A DNA stretch of 64,000 bases from Phorcus lineatus (taxonomy: Eukaryota; Mollusca; Gastropoda; Trochida; Trochidae), in the NCBI GenBank assembly GCA_921293015.1, contig OV121082.1:21245748-21309747 (forward strand). Reading direction: 5' to 3'. Positions 26,791 to 56,112 of this stretch are shown here, one piece after another. The translations under genes were made by a program, and so were the position numbers. The notes beneath the pieces were generated by a model, which was given only the letters and a program-made list of their open reading frames with translations, was not told the origin of the DNA and did no database searches. Within the stretch, counting starts at the first letter, position 1. Each line of letters begins with the position of its first letter.

Positions 26791-26814
26791 ACAAAACGAT
26801 TTGATAGTTTAAGG

Positions 26815-26820
26815 TTTATT
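26815..26820 (-). other. DDX46 polyadenylation signal
   Basis: TTTATT on the + strand is AATAAA on the minus strand, about 330 bases after the DDX46 stop codon. This gives a short 3' UTR. Confidence 0.55.
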
Positions 26821-27150
26821 TCACAGTTATGCTCAAATTCATGAGTGCAAGTAAAATATTTACAAAACATACCATACTCAATGAATAGTTTTAAACTTTA
26901 CATTTTAAGTAACAATGCAGCAGTTATCAATTAAAATGCAAACAAACTTCTTAACCACATGGGAAAAAAAATTATCAATTACATGATTGACAAAACAAAT
27001 CATTTCAAGAAATAGGCTTATGTTTTCAAAAAAATGAGACATTGGAATATTTTGTGCACTATATGGAAACAGTTATGTATTTTACAAGAACAATTACAAG
27101 GAAATAACTTCCAGGCTTGAATGCACAAGGCAGCTCATCCACTTCTTCTT

Positions 27151-44273
<17,123 letters not shown>

Positions 44274-44620
44274 CTCTGATTTCTAGATACAAAAGCACCT
44301 AACTGTTGTTAATTTGGCAATTTCTTTCTAAAAATTTCAGACGAAAGACCGACGACTTAAAAACGCTTTCCGTAAAGTCGGTACATATTCCGGGCAATAA
44401 AAATCAAGATACTTTAGATTTGATCAATACAAAGCACGGAAACTGGTTTTCAATTGCATATTGAATACCTTATTATTTAAAATAAAATACAGGAATTCAG
44501 GTAATCATCAATTTTAAAGTTAAAGTCCATTTACGACATAACGCAAACGGCAACTGTCATGCGCACAATGCAAACTTTTGAACCACGTGGTGAAAACAAA
44601 ATAGAGGAATTTGCTTTACG
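44274..44620. promoter_or_regulatory. Divergent promoter interval of DDX46 and GAR1
   Basis: DDX46 starts at 44273 on the minus strand and GAR1 lies head-to-head on the + strand. The interval just upstream of DDX46 has CpG-containing words (about 44345-44400 and 44530-44600, including CACGTGG near 44584) in otherwise AT-rich DNA. The GAR1 ATG exon is preceded by an acceptor at 45587-45588, so its transcription start is upstream and may fall here. No TSS motif was identified. Confidence 0.4.
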
Positions 44621-45586
44621 AAATATTTAGTGTTATTCTTCATAAAAGTAATTATATTACCACTGATTCTTTTTCGTGATAGATCTATCATGAATCAAGT
44701 AATTTTGAATATTAATGTCATGTAAATCTACAATGTTTTTAACACTAATTTCTTATTTTGGTCTTTATTTTGTTAACTTTTCAAATTTGTCCATGGGAAT
44801 GAGAGTGAATCTGGCTAGAATTGATAACCTTTTTTGGGAAAACAGTTCTGCTATGGTTTGCTGCTTTATTCTTATCACTTAATCAAAGCTTGTTGATAAA
44901 ATAAATTTAGTTGTGCATGAAATATTTATGATGTGCCTATGTTGTTTTGGAAACCAACCATGGTGAAAATGATGCAAAGTGGGAAGTTTATCATAAGAGC
45001 ACAATTGTATTAACTTGATAGTTTATACTGCTGATTTGTTGATTACTACCATTTGTTACTATTGTACAACTTATGATGTTGTACGATGTAATCTTAAATA
45101 GGGCTTCCACATGTACTTGAGTACTCCAGTGTCTAGCTGGTCTTAGTCCACTCATTCGGACTTGAGGATTCTAAAAGAGATCTTAATTGCTTCTATATGT
45201 CTGTTGTTTGTGAGCATTTAAAGACATTTCATGCTAAAATTGCCTTAATTTTACCATATGAAAGATGTCATTTTATATCTAGGTTGAACAACAAATACAT
45301 GACCTCTTGTGTTATAAGAATTTCAGGTACTCTAGTCCGAATCAAGTTTGACACCTTGATTACCAATTTTTTTGATCCGTGGAAGTCCTAGTGTTAAATG
45401 TAAAACTATGTATCATATAAAAAATGAACATCGATGATCGACGATAGACAAATATTTAAGGATAATAAAGCCATCTTTTCTTACATCTTGAACCACCTTA
45501 CAAGTTATTTGTTGATTTAGTTCGGTATAACCAGAAAAGTGGGTAGAGAGTTATACTTATACAATATATATATGTATTTCCATTTC

Positions 45587-45600
45587 AGCTGACCAATTAG
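45587..45600 (+). other. GAR1 5' UTR remnant after an acceptor
   Basis: TTTCCATTTCAG ends at 45588, twelve bases before the ATG. This implies an upstream non-coding exon, probably near the DDX46 promoter. Confidence 0.55.
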
Positions 45601-48600
45601 ATGGGCTTTCCTAGAGGAGGCGGCGGTGGTTACCGTGGGGGTGGAGGCGGGGGGTATCGAGGTGGCGGTGGCGGCGGGGGAGGATTTCGTGGACGGGGCG
45701 GAGGCGGGGGCTTCAGGGGAAGAGGAGGGGGTAAGATATTAGATGAGCTTTATATTTTCTATATTTCATTTTACATGTATGTTGAATCATAGTAAAAAAC
45801 ACATAACCTATCAAGAGAGATTAACTTTCAAGGTTTTATCATGCTTACATAACACATACATGTAACACATTGCCTTCAAGAGAAGTAAACATATGTTCAT
45901 CTTTGACAGTGTAATCTACATCCATTTCAACCATCACTTTATAAGGAAAACATAAATCAATGACTTCCTGTAGGAATGTTTATAATTAGTTTTGGCCAAT
46001 ATCTTGATGGTTGGAAAATAATTTCCTAGAAGAATGTAAATGTAAAGGAAAAGTTTTGCATTGTATGATGTAAACATTGCAGACTTTTGAGCTAATGTGA
46101 AGGAAATTTTTTAAACAAAAGCAGCTATGCTAGATATTATAACATGGATTTGTAGCCAAATGCTTGAACTAATAATGTAAGTAGGTTTGAAAATTGTCAT
46201 GAAATTTCCAATGATTTTGAAGTCTATATCACACCAAAGCTGACAGCTTTGGAATTTGGGCTGAGAAATAAGACTTCATCAGTAAAACATGGGGTGAGGC
46301 AAATTATCAACCTCTTATGATTAGTGAGGCCTACCACCGCACTTATCATTGTTGAACTAGGTATTTTCATATCTAACAAATTTAGAATTTGATGTATCAT
46401 AGAATTACTAAGAGTGTATCCTTCATGGCAGGTCGCGGAGGAAGGGGCGGCGGTGGTTATGGTTACGACAGTGGACCCCCTGAAGAGGTGATGGGTGAGT
46501 GAGAGTTATGTCTGTATCTACTATTCTCATATTGTTTCTTCCATTCAATTTGTTTACTGAATAGTTAGGACGTTCAGTTTCCTGCCTTATGGTAGGGTCT
46601 TATTGCATTTGTGAAAAACACAGGTAGAAATTGTGAGGTAGAAATTATGATTTAATGATTGTAATAAACAAAGATTTAAGAATTTGAACTAAATTACATT
46701 TTACATTGTACTTATCTTTTTACATTAAAGAAGTTATCTAGAAAATTCTTAGTTTTCTTATGTGTCTGACTTCTAAAAATCCGTATGAATTGTGTCAATA
46801 GACATTCTACACTTCCCCAATATCTATCGGAGCGAAATCCTATCACTTTGACTATAACCAGCTAACAAAACCACTTGCAACTATCATTGCTGTTTTGGCA
46901 ACACCGGGATGACAAGTCTATAGGGTTTAAAACATTTGCATCAAGCTCCTTGCATGACAACATTTCATTGGCTGGAATAAAAAAAAACGGGAAAACAGCC
47001 AGCTGTTAATAATGAGACATTTGGTCTGATAGATGGTCAGAGTGTTGTAGGACAGTTTAGATCCTGCATGGTGTTGACAGCAATGGTTGTGTTTCAGAAA
47101 TGGGCGAGTTCACACACCCGTGTGAGGATGATCTGGTCTGCAGGGCCACCAATGAGAAGATCCCTTACTTCAACGCTCCCATCTTCCTCGAGAACAAACA
47201 GCAAGTTGGGAAAGTTGACGAAATATTTGGTTCCATAAAAGATTTTGTATCCTTATTGTAGTAAACATTTAACACTTGATGGTATTGTATATGCCTTTGT
47301 CCTTTTACTCAATAAGTCGACTTTTGCCCTTGTTATTCCTTGTTTCGATGAAAAATATTCTTTTAAATTAAAAAAAAAAGCTTCAATAAATATGAGCTAT
47401 TTTACTGGGTAATTGCTGAGTGCCAACCAATGTGGGGCCAATTTACAGGAATGAGAATTTGGTTACAAAGGGTTTAAACTGGGAGTGGTGATTCCCTAGT
47501 GGTAGGCTGTGCCTGCCTGTCTCAGAATGTTCCCAGGCCAGAACAAAATGATTTGGCGTGTGGAAAAATTTGGTCATAAGGCCAATATTTTACTTATTGA
47601 TTTCTGATAAAAAAAATGTTGGTCCTTGACAAACTATTGTAGTTCTGTTTTAGTTCACACAAAACTTTTGTCTTTGTCCTTGACTTTTAAAGTATTTTTC
47701 TGTGAAGTTGTCACCAGACATGAAAGCCAGCTCATTTTCAAAATCTACAAAGGTAAGTAGTTCAGTTGATCACTGCTAATTGTTTATATCTTGGCTAATA
47801 TGAAGATCATATCAATTTTCTTAAGTTTTATGATAAATTGAAATTATCAATCTCATCCATAAGATTGGCCTTTAAACTGGACATAGGCTGGATATCAGAA
47901 AAATAAATGAAACTATTTTTTCTGTGTTGAAGGTGTTCATTGACCCGATGAAGTTGCTGCCCCTGCAGAGGTTTCTCCCCAGGCCCGCAGGTCAGCGTGG
48001 AGCAGGGAAAACAGATCGAGGAGGCAGAGGGGGTAGAGGTGTGTTCTCAGTTGTCTCCCCTGGGTAGATCATAGATAATGTAATATATCAGTGTTTGGTC
48101 TCAGCTCAATGAATGATCTGTCCATACAAAAAAATATAAGAAAGGATAATTTTTTGGGAAGCATCTGGAATGTTTCCATTGCTTTTGATTTTAATACAGC
48201 ACACCCTTCTAAACGTCCTTTCATTAATCTGACATCTTCTCTGAGCTGAAATAGTAAGATGTCTCAATCGTGTCCCTTACATGCCAGAAACTTCTCTAAA
48301 TGTGATATAAGATAAGATAAGATAATCTTTATAAGATTAAAACGGATATATTTACTCATTGTGGTTTGTTACCGGAGACTCATGAATTTTTTTTTAAACG
48401 TGATCATGTAAATCTGACATCAAAGAATTGTATTGTGTTTCAGGAGGCCGAGGTGGCGGTGGTTTCAGAGGCGGACGAGGGGGGAGAGGAGGGGGTCGTG
48501 GAGGAGGAGGGTTCCGGGGAGGAGGTGGTCGAGGGGGCGGAGGATTCAGGGGGGGTCGCGGAGGCGGCGGATTCAGGGGAGGTAGGGGTGGGGGCTTCAA

Positions 48601-48610
48601 CAGTAGGTGA
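45601..48610 (+). CDS. GAR1: GAR1, H/ACA ribonucleoprotein complex subunit 1, complete (six coding exons, 224 aa)
   Basis: Core protein of H/ACA snoRNPs, which guide pseudouridylation of rRNA and snRNA in the nucleolus and Cajal bodies; it contacts the pseudouridine synthase dyskerin/CBF5. Exons 45601-45730, 46432-46494, 47098-47246, 47693-47752, 47933-48038 and 48444-48610; GT-AG throughout, phases close at 675 nt. Residues 1-60 are a Gly/Arg (RGG, YRGG, FRGG) domain. Residues about 65-160 are the conserved Gar1 core, with [51 protein letters not shown] and [15 protein letters not shown]. Residues 165-224 are a second RGG domain ending in FNSR. Human GAR1 is 217 aa with the same order. The short 47693-47752 exon (20 codons) has a weak pyrimidine tract but restores the core exactly. 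The neighbour, divergent, is DDX46. Confidence 0.98.
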
Positions 48611-49203
48611 ATGTATCAAGAATATAAGCAGATGTTATTTCATTGTATATATACATGTTTTATTCATGTACAAGTCACATGTACCTCTGAACTTCATGAT
48701 GGAAGTTTAAGTAAGAGTGAGTGGTGGGGCACACTGTAATGGGATGAACTGTATTGTGTGTTACATTAAAACACTGACAAATTGGATCATCTGAATTTGT
48801 TTACACAATGAACCTATTAATGTTATTACACTATATTGAGACCCTAGAGTAATTTGGAATGTGAATATGCTTTGAGTGGAGGGGCACACTGTATTGAAAA
48901 AAATAGCTGCAGAAATACTGTCAAATGGGATCAGCTGAATAAGTTGATACAGTGAATTTGATATCATTATGACAGTAAACGGTATGTCTCATTTTACTTC
49001 AGCCTCAATTTCATTTTCGGATATTTCATAATGAAACCTTACAACTGTTTTTGCAGTTTTATTTCAATGTATAACAAATGTAAAATATTTGGTAATGGTG
49101 GTTCAGGCAGTGATTTATCGAGACTTGTTAGTGTTGATCTTCATTATCAAGGAAAGATTATTCAACTAAGTGTTCATCTTGGAACTGCATTTTAACATGA
49201 AGA

Positions 49204-49209
49204 AATAAA
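49204..49209 (+). other. GAR1 polyadenylation signal
   Basis: AATAAA about 595 bases after the GAR1 stop; no earlier equally clear signal was noted. Confidence 0.6.
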
Positions 49210-50439
49210 CTTTCATCAATATGTTATTCATATTTGTCTTCTTTTTTTGAATGTCATGGTGCACTGAAGCATGTTTCATTATGAATCTCAGGAGAAGTAG
49301 ACCAAATGTTTCCAACTGCAAGACGATCTTTTGAATAATCTGTTAAACAAATGTACCATATTTTGTTAGTTACCCAACAAGTGTTCACTAAAATTGTAGC
49401 CTGAAGATTTTGCTTCATATGAGAATTGTTATTCTGTGACTACGAATAATATTGAGACATCTGCTGTAAATGTATTGTCACAGGGTTCGTACAGGCCTGG
49501 AATTCAGGGACTTCACCTTTTAAAGCCTTCAAACCTTTAGGCATAAAGAACCTTGAAAATGGCCGAAAAGCCTCAACATAGCCTTAAATTCACCAACAAC
49601 CTACTCTTAGATTTTATAAGTTTTATTTGTATGTGTCCGATGAGAACTTTAGAGAAGTCTTTGTGTGATACACTGTTTTAGAATGTCTACAAAACTATTG
49701 GGCATACTCTGTTACTTTGTGTCTCCTGGAAATCACGCTTGTAGTCACCGTCTTAAATAGTGCTTTGAAGTTTTTGTTGTCATTTCATTACTTTTTTGTA
49801 TAATGACTGCATACATTATTGCCTTAGTTTTGTAGTTTAATATCATATAAACTTTCTACCTCATTCAATGAGATTAATATGGTTTTTATCAAGAAAAGAC
49901 AATTTTCTATTTTGCTTTAAGTTAGTAATGGAACGAGGCAAAAGTGAGCACAGCTCATTTACCCCTGCCTATAAATTGATCGCCTTTGTGCAATATTAGT
50001 TATTTGAAAAATGTGGAGTCGGTCATGTCAATGAATGAGGATCACATTCAATGAAAGAAGGCAATGTTTCAAATTTGAACAATTAAAGGTGAATACATAG
50101 GTCATATACTTGTGTTTTTTTGCTTTTTTTGGTCATAATATCCGAGAAAATTTGCACCTAGGAGTAGTAACCACTAAAAGACATAAGATTTTTAAAATTA
50201 TTGGAACCCTTTAGTTTCAACGCCTTAAAGGCACAACAACACACTACGGGTATCATAAATACCAAATTTGAAGTATCCAAGTCATACTGTTTTCATGAAA
50301 TGCTCCAGAAAAGAACAAAACATGGCTGCTTCTGGTCAATAAAATAAGTTTTCAAATAATGCTCTGGAAACAACTTCAGATACACTGAGCATTATGTATC
50401 CCAGTCTACATTGCAGCGGAGGCATAATCAATGTTCTTT

Positions 50440-50890
50440 TTCCATATTGAAATGGTCTCCGTCCGTCCGTCCGTCCCGATAATGTTTCTGGAGCACAACT
50501 CCAAAACGGTGAGACCTAGCTCGACGAAACTTGGTATGTGCAACGGGTGAGGTGAGGTGAGTTGTTGTTTAACGCCGCTTTCAAGATTATTTCACTTATA
50601 TTGCGGCTGCTAGTATTATTGCAGGAAGAAAGCCCGCAACACCATTGTGGCTATGCATTGCGGTGAAACCTGCGAGCATCGGCTGGAACTAGCGAACCAT
50701 GGGTGGTACTGCACTGAATTTCAGTGTAGCATTGCACCCAAACCTGACTGCGTGTAGAACGGTTCTCTACTGCAGACAAAGTTGCCGAGCCCCTGGCGGG
50801 ATTTGTGCAACGGGCATCATGCGGAGATGTGCCTTTTGGGGTTTTCAACTTCATTGCATTTTTATTTTTACCCGTTTCCATGGAAACGTA
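50440..50890. mobile_element. Older GTCC-rich dispersed element, interrupted by a SINE
   Basis: A run of GTCC units at about 50461-50480 is followed by CTCCAAAACGGTGAGACC and a segment ending TGTGCAACGGG at 50547. The sequence resumes after the SINE at 50815 with CATCATGCGGAGATGTGCC. Removing the SINE and one copy of the duplication gives an uninterrupted sequence. I see no ORF. Outer limits are uncertain. Confidence 0.6.
50548..50803 (-). mobile_element. 5'-truncated tRNA-derived SINE with 11-bp target-site duplication
   Basis: The perfect 11-bp word TGTGCAACGGG flanks it at 50537-50547 and 50804-50814. On the minus strand its 3' end is a (CTCACC)n-like tail after GCGGCGTTAAACAACAACT. The body closely matches the second copy at 54838-55118, but the tRNA-like head is missing, as expected for 5' truncation during LINE-driven insertion. 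Short ORFs within it are spurious. Confidence 0.88.
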
Positions 50891-51533
50891 ACATAGGATT
50901 TCTTAAAGGTTGTTTGTAGAAAAACAACATGATCACTGTTCAATATTCCACAACTAGTATCCTTAACTACCCTTTCCCTTTGGCGGGGGATATAGCTGAC
51001 TCTGTCTGCTTGTTTTCTTTAAAACAAATCTTCCCCTAGTGATACCAGAACATTCCAATAAAGCCAGTAAGCTGCTACTGAGAATTGTTGGTTTGTCACT
51101 AATTGATTTCAGCAGTGAACGGGTGGTATGTGTATGAACCTGTTAAAGCTTTGTTCATACGGCAGTCTTGACGTCATCTTGAAAAGAATTGAAAAAACAT
51201 ATATATGCTAAAAATGTATGTTTATTTGTTGTGATATACAACATGGCAAGCACAGCAACAGTGAATGCACTGAAGTATAATACATATATCAACAGATAAC
51301 AGGATGAAGTATGTAGCACATTGTGGAACGATGCAGAGTTGTAATAGTACAGTGGGGAAGCAGTTGGTGATTGCAGGAATATAATGTGAATGAAGTTACT
51401 GAATGTGTGAATCAACAAGTAAGTGAACAGTTGTTAATTTGAATAAGGATACATTGTACATGGGAGTGTACTCCAAAACATTGAGCACATGATATAAATC
51501 AACTGCATGCAGTAATAATTTAATTAATACCTG

Positions 51534-52118
51534 ATATATATATGTAAGACTCGAATCCATGGCAGGCCTCAAATCTGTGGTGGATTTCCAAATCTATGGC
51601 AGATTTTCAAATGACAGACATTTGTACCTTTTTTTGTATTTTTCTGACTGCAATGATTAACCAAACCTTACGCTAGACAAACTTACCCTAAACTTCGTCG
51701 ACAGGAATCCAAGGGTTACTAAAGATAGTCTTTCAATATCTTAGGGCTAAAAAAGACAGACTCACCGAGGGCTAAACAGATCCTACAAAATAAACACAAT
51801 ATGATGTGGCATGAAGCCGCAACTATCTTACTTAAGGTATTGTTTAATGTATTTTCGTAACTGGGATATTGACTTATTATTTGGTCGGTATCCGTTTGCA
51901 ATATCCCTCTATGACTTCCTTAATTTTTTCGCTAGCGACGCAATTAAATGGGCTTTGCGACGGGAACAGTCATGAACGGGAACTATTATGACGTCATCGC
52001 ACAATGACGTCACGTAGCATGACGTCATGAAACAGTCAAACAATCAAACCCGCCATAGATAAGGAAATCTGCCATAGATTAGAGACCCGCCACAGATCTG
52101 AGTCCTACATATATAAAC
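51534..52118. mobile_element. MITE-like element with about 60-bp repetitive inverted ends
   Basis: The left side (TATATATGTAAGACTCGAAT, then GTGGTGGATTTCC and ATCTATGGCAGATTTTC) mirrors the right side (AATCTGCCATAGATTAGAGA, CCGCCACAGATCTGAGTCC, TACATATATA). The motif ATCTATGGCAGATTT is repeated within each arm, so the ends are both inverted and internally direct repeats. No transposase is present. TGACGTCA palindromes occur near the right arm. Confidence 0.7.
51989..52027. promoter_or_regulatory. Three CRE palindromes in 39 bp
   Basis: TGACGTCA occurs at 51989-51996, 52005-52012 and 52020-52027, spaced 16 and 15 bp apart. This is the consensus for CREB/ATF binding; use in this genome is unknown. 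Confidence 0.5.
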
Positions 52119-53969
52119 TCAATATGGTCAAACATCCTTCGATGAATTTTAAGTTAGTGTTTTTTACCTTTGATATGAAACATGTGAAGGTCATTGCCTT
52201 TTCATGGAATGAAAAGCTAATTGATGGCATTGATCTAATATTTGAAAAATTTTGATGACAGTTTTTTGGACAACATGAGCAACATATTTCTCATGCATTT
52301 TTTTAAAACAATGAAGCCTTGCTTCACCCAACAGAAGCTTCCAATATTGCATATTTTGCATAAGACTTACCACTCCATTTGTAGAAATGCTTTAAATGTA
52401 AGAAGACAGCACCTATTGATGTACCAATGTTTATCTCATAAAACATGAACAATATCTATAGAAAGATATCTATTAAGAACAAAATATACCAGGAAGTGTT
52501 TGAACATCAAAATATTCTTTTGGTGAAACATTATGCCCGCTAATGAACACATTCTTTAAAAAAAACATTTCTAAAAATTATACATTCTTTTACCTAATAC
52601 TAACATACAAATGTCACACTGGTCAAATAATACATAACTGAGACATGTTAATTGAATAAAAGGATTGGCAGAAAAACACATCTGATTTCCTCAAAATACA
52701 AGTTTTTATTTGAAAGTTCAAATAAGTTATTAAAAACATTACAAATATAATAAACCATTGCAACAAAACGTAATGCCTTTTATATTTTTCTTAAACAATG
52801 GATTAACTTCACAATTCTACTAGCAGTTTAAAGGGTGGATTATAAGTACTAAAAAAGAACAAATAAAAAAATTTCTGTGTTAAATTGAAAATCTGCACAA
52901 TTAAACTAGACATTTTTTACAAACTGTCACAAATTAAAGAAAACATTTACATAAGTCAAGAGACATTGAAACTTGTCAATAGAGGATTTCTTCTTTTCAA
53001 AATGAAGAGATGAGAGGTGTAAATAAACTAAATATGTACTACTCTTAAAATGCTTTGTCAATGCCCATCCCAAAACAAAGTACCCATTTTTTAATACTTA
53101 TTTAGTGAAGCTAAATATACTAAAATAATCTTACAATATTGTGAATCCTTTTCAATACAAAAATAGCTAGAAGATAAACAAGCAAAAACTAAACAGTAAG
53201 GAAGCAATTGCTTACAAAACATTCATCAAGGTTTATAAGAAAAGCTGGTGCATAGAAATATATAACGGGTCCTTTAGACTCCTGATCAAACTCATTATCA
53301 AAATCATTTCATCATAAAACAATATTTCAAAAATGCAAATATGAAATAAAACATCAAGATTTTGAAAACTTTTTTCTCAATTTTGTCTTAAAAACCAACG
53401 ACTTCAAAAAAGATCTGCAAGCCAATCCTATAACTCTTTTTAGTGATTTTTCTCAGTCTGTTTTCTTCAAGACAATCTCCCTTATGACGAAAATTCTACA
53501 ATATAATCTGATAAAGGTTTCTTTTCAATCTACAAGCTTTCAATCAAAATCAGGTCTTCCAGCAAATTTTAAATATAGAAGGAACAATTGAAGATTGTCA
53601 TTATCTAGAAAGCCAAAGCACTACTATTCTACCAAAAACAGAAGTCAACCCGTGATCAAAAGCTTCTCTGCTACTGTCAGATAATTTCTGCTACTTAGCC
53701 CATTCCATGAACTTTGTACCATTCCATTCCAGCAATCCTATGACAATTTCGTAACTGGAAGAGGTTTGAGACTTATTCCAGTATTGGACTAACAATATCT
53801 CTAATAGTGCAACTATTTAAAACCAAGGAACAAGTAGCATATGTAGAAGGGTAGAGTCATCTTTCAGAAGGTTTCCTTTTGAGGTATGTAGAGACCTTAT
53901 GGCAAAAAAAGCTGACAAAGTTGTCATGATACTGGCGAATCACATAAGATCAGACTAAAAATTTTGATT

Positions 53970-54290
53970 TTGAAATTATTGAGGTAATGATGCAACACCA
54001 TTTCGCTAATGACTATTTATAGAATTCATCATGCTATTGAATGAAATCATAGTACATTTGTTTTGATATTTCATATTACTGAGGTACTGATCAAATACAA
54101 TTTTGGTATTTAGTTTTTGCTAAAGACTACTGATAGAATTTATCATGCTACTGACTGAAATCATAGAATCTTTTGATATTTCATATTATTGAGGTAGCCT
54201 ACAGATCAAATACAATTTTGGTATTCAGATTTTGCTGAGGTTTATCAATGGAATCTATGGTGCTTTTGATAGTAAAAGTGAGAAAGAAAC
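53970..54290. repeat. Degenerate tandem repeat, about 100-115-bp unit
   Basis: Successive units begin near GAGGTA at 53981, 54081 and 54191. They share CATATTATTGAGGTA, TTTATCATGCTACTGA and GAAATCATAG segments; the third is partial. Confidence 0.7.
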
Positions 54291-54837
54291 TTGGACCAGA
54301 ATCGTCATTCATTGGATAACACAAATGCACTGAAACATACAACAAAGATGTGCCACATCAGATAATGATCCACAATTAGAAAATAACAAATAAAATAAAC
54401 ATGCATATGGCCATATGCAAATAAGTAATAGTTCAGTTGGATGTTAATACTGAGCAAACATTCATCAAATACAGTTATGAATTAATTTAAAATAATCTTA
54501 TTTACACATCAATTTCAAAATAAATATGTACAAATATATGATTTTTAATAAGGAAAGTTTGTTAATGTTAGTCAAAATAACCTTCAAATTGGTTAACTTT
54601 TATTTCTTAATTGACAAATAAGGCACGCAATGATTGTTAAAGAATACATATTTCCAGGATCGGTAAAATGAGGTGACTTATTTGCGCATCTTAGCATCTC
54701 AAAATTTCCGTCTAAGTATTGTGATTATCAATTAATAACAAGAATACTCTAAAACAAATATCCCAAAGGGAGAAATATCCAATTTTTTACAATCATGTCA
54801 ATTCGGTTTTAAGAGAGAAGTTATTTACATTCTATGA

Positions 54838-55118
54838 CACCGCTTTCAAGAGTATTTTACTTCTGCTAGTATTATTGCAAGGAGAAAGCCTGCAACACCA
54901 TTGTTGCTATGCATTGGGGTGAAACCTGCGAGCATCGGCTGAAACTAGTGTATCATGGGTAGAACTACAGTGAAATACAGAGTACCACTGCACCCACACC
55001 TGACTGCATGAAGAACAGTTCTCTACTGCAGACAAAGCTGCTGAGCCCATGATAGGATTCGAACCACACACCTCTTGAACCGAAGCCCTACGCTTACCAC
55101 TGGGCTATCCCACCCCTC
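54838..55118 (-). mobile_element. tRNA-derived SINE with intact A and B boxes
   Basis: On the minus strand the head near 55118 reads GATAGCCCAGTGGTAAGCG (A box, 55091-55109) and then GGTTCGAATC (B box, 55056-55065), the internal RNA polymerase III promoter of tRNA genes. The body matches the copy at 50548-50803 over about 200 bp. The 3' tail is lost at 54838 and no target-site duplication is evident. The head does not fold as a complete functional tRNA gene, so it is annotated as a SINE. Confidence 0.88.
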
Positions 55119-56112
55119 ATTTAAATTTTTCTTTAATGCCGTTTAATTCAATTATTTTGGCAGAATCATTCCACTAAATTCAAACTTTTCAAATAAATTT
55201 TTTTTTAAAGAGAAAAGTCTGTTATGTAAAGATAACAGCTTACTTTCTTAATTCAAATAATGAAGAATTCTTTGTATCATATATGTCTTTTGAGCTCGTG
55301 ATTCTACAAGACCTATAAATGCTTCAATGTATCAGCAGGTGAAACTAAAGTTACTGACTAGTGTAAAAAATATATGTATTGCAATAATGCTTATTGGAAT
55401 TATTTTGATCAGAAAAGGAATTTTACAACTGTAAAGTTCTATTGTTTACAGATACAAGATTTTAAGTCCTGAGTTAATCTATTCACCTTGTATGTTCACT
55501 GACATAAATTCTCTATCTTCTTCTAAGTGAAGATAAATTTCTTCATCATTAGCGAGAGAAAATGTTTATCATGATTTTCCTTGTTCATATCATATTGTTC
55601 TGCTTGAATCTGACAAGGTTCTCATGGACGTTTAACCCACATCTCATTCATACCTTAAACTTTCTATGTATAATCTATTTTTCTTTTTGTTTACAATAAT
55701 TATTCTACAAGATATTCACATATGTTAAAAATTATGTATGTACACCATGAAAGGCAATCTCAAAATGCTCAAAGATAAAAGACAGAGCAGTATACACCAT
55801 AATGGATCTAAAAGATGATGAAACAATTTCTAAATTGGCACAGTTTATCAGTAACTCGAGCTTTGTTAACTGTAAATACAGAATTCTCTCTTTATATCAG
55901 GGAGACATTCTCCATAGCACTGAATCTATAGCAAACAGTTAAATTGAACTTTCTCTGGTACCAGCTCCAATAATCCATTTTCATTGTTGTTAAACTTTCC
56001 TCTTCAAAGAATGCACTGATTGGTTATGTTCTCATCGCTATATCCAAGGATAAACATATCTGGCCAACAAGCATTTTTCCATCTCCCTGCGGTAAATCCA
56101 AGACCAAAGGGC

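Larger units (their letters stand above)
49230..52680. other. Intergenic region between GAR1 and the RhoGAP gene, repeat-rich
   Basis: No coding gene is seen. It holds a one-sided hAT-like terminus at about 49482 (CAGGGTTCGTACAGGCCTGG), a SINE nested in a GTCC-rich element (50440-50890) and a TIR element with three CRE palindromes (51534-52118). The remainder is AT-rich. Confidence 0.5.

Noticed and set aside
46865-46945. Hairpin (ACTTG...CAAGT with TTGC/GCAA upper stem) plus ACA in GAR1 intron 2, considered as an intronic H/ACA snoRNA
   Set aside because: The distance from the internal loop to the ACA is about 30 nt instead of the usual 14-16, and no convincing 5' hairpin with an H box was found.
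48394-48600. Pro-rich minus-strand ORF opposite the last GAR1 exon
   Set aside because: It is the mirror of the RGG codons; GAR1 on the + strand explains the sequence.
55040-55118. Functional tRNA gene on the minus strand
   Set aside because: The A and B boxes are clear, but no full cloverleaf with a 7-bp acceptor stem is evident, and the sequence continues into the SINE body shared with 50548-50803.
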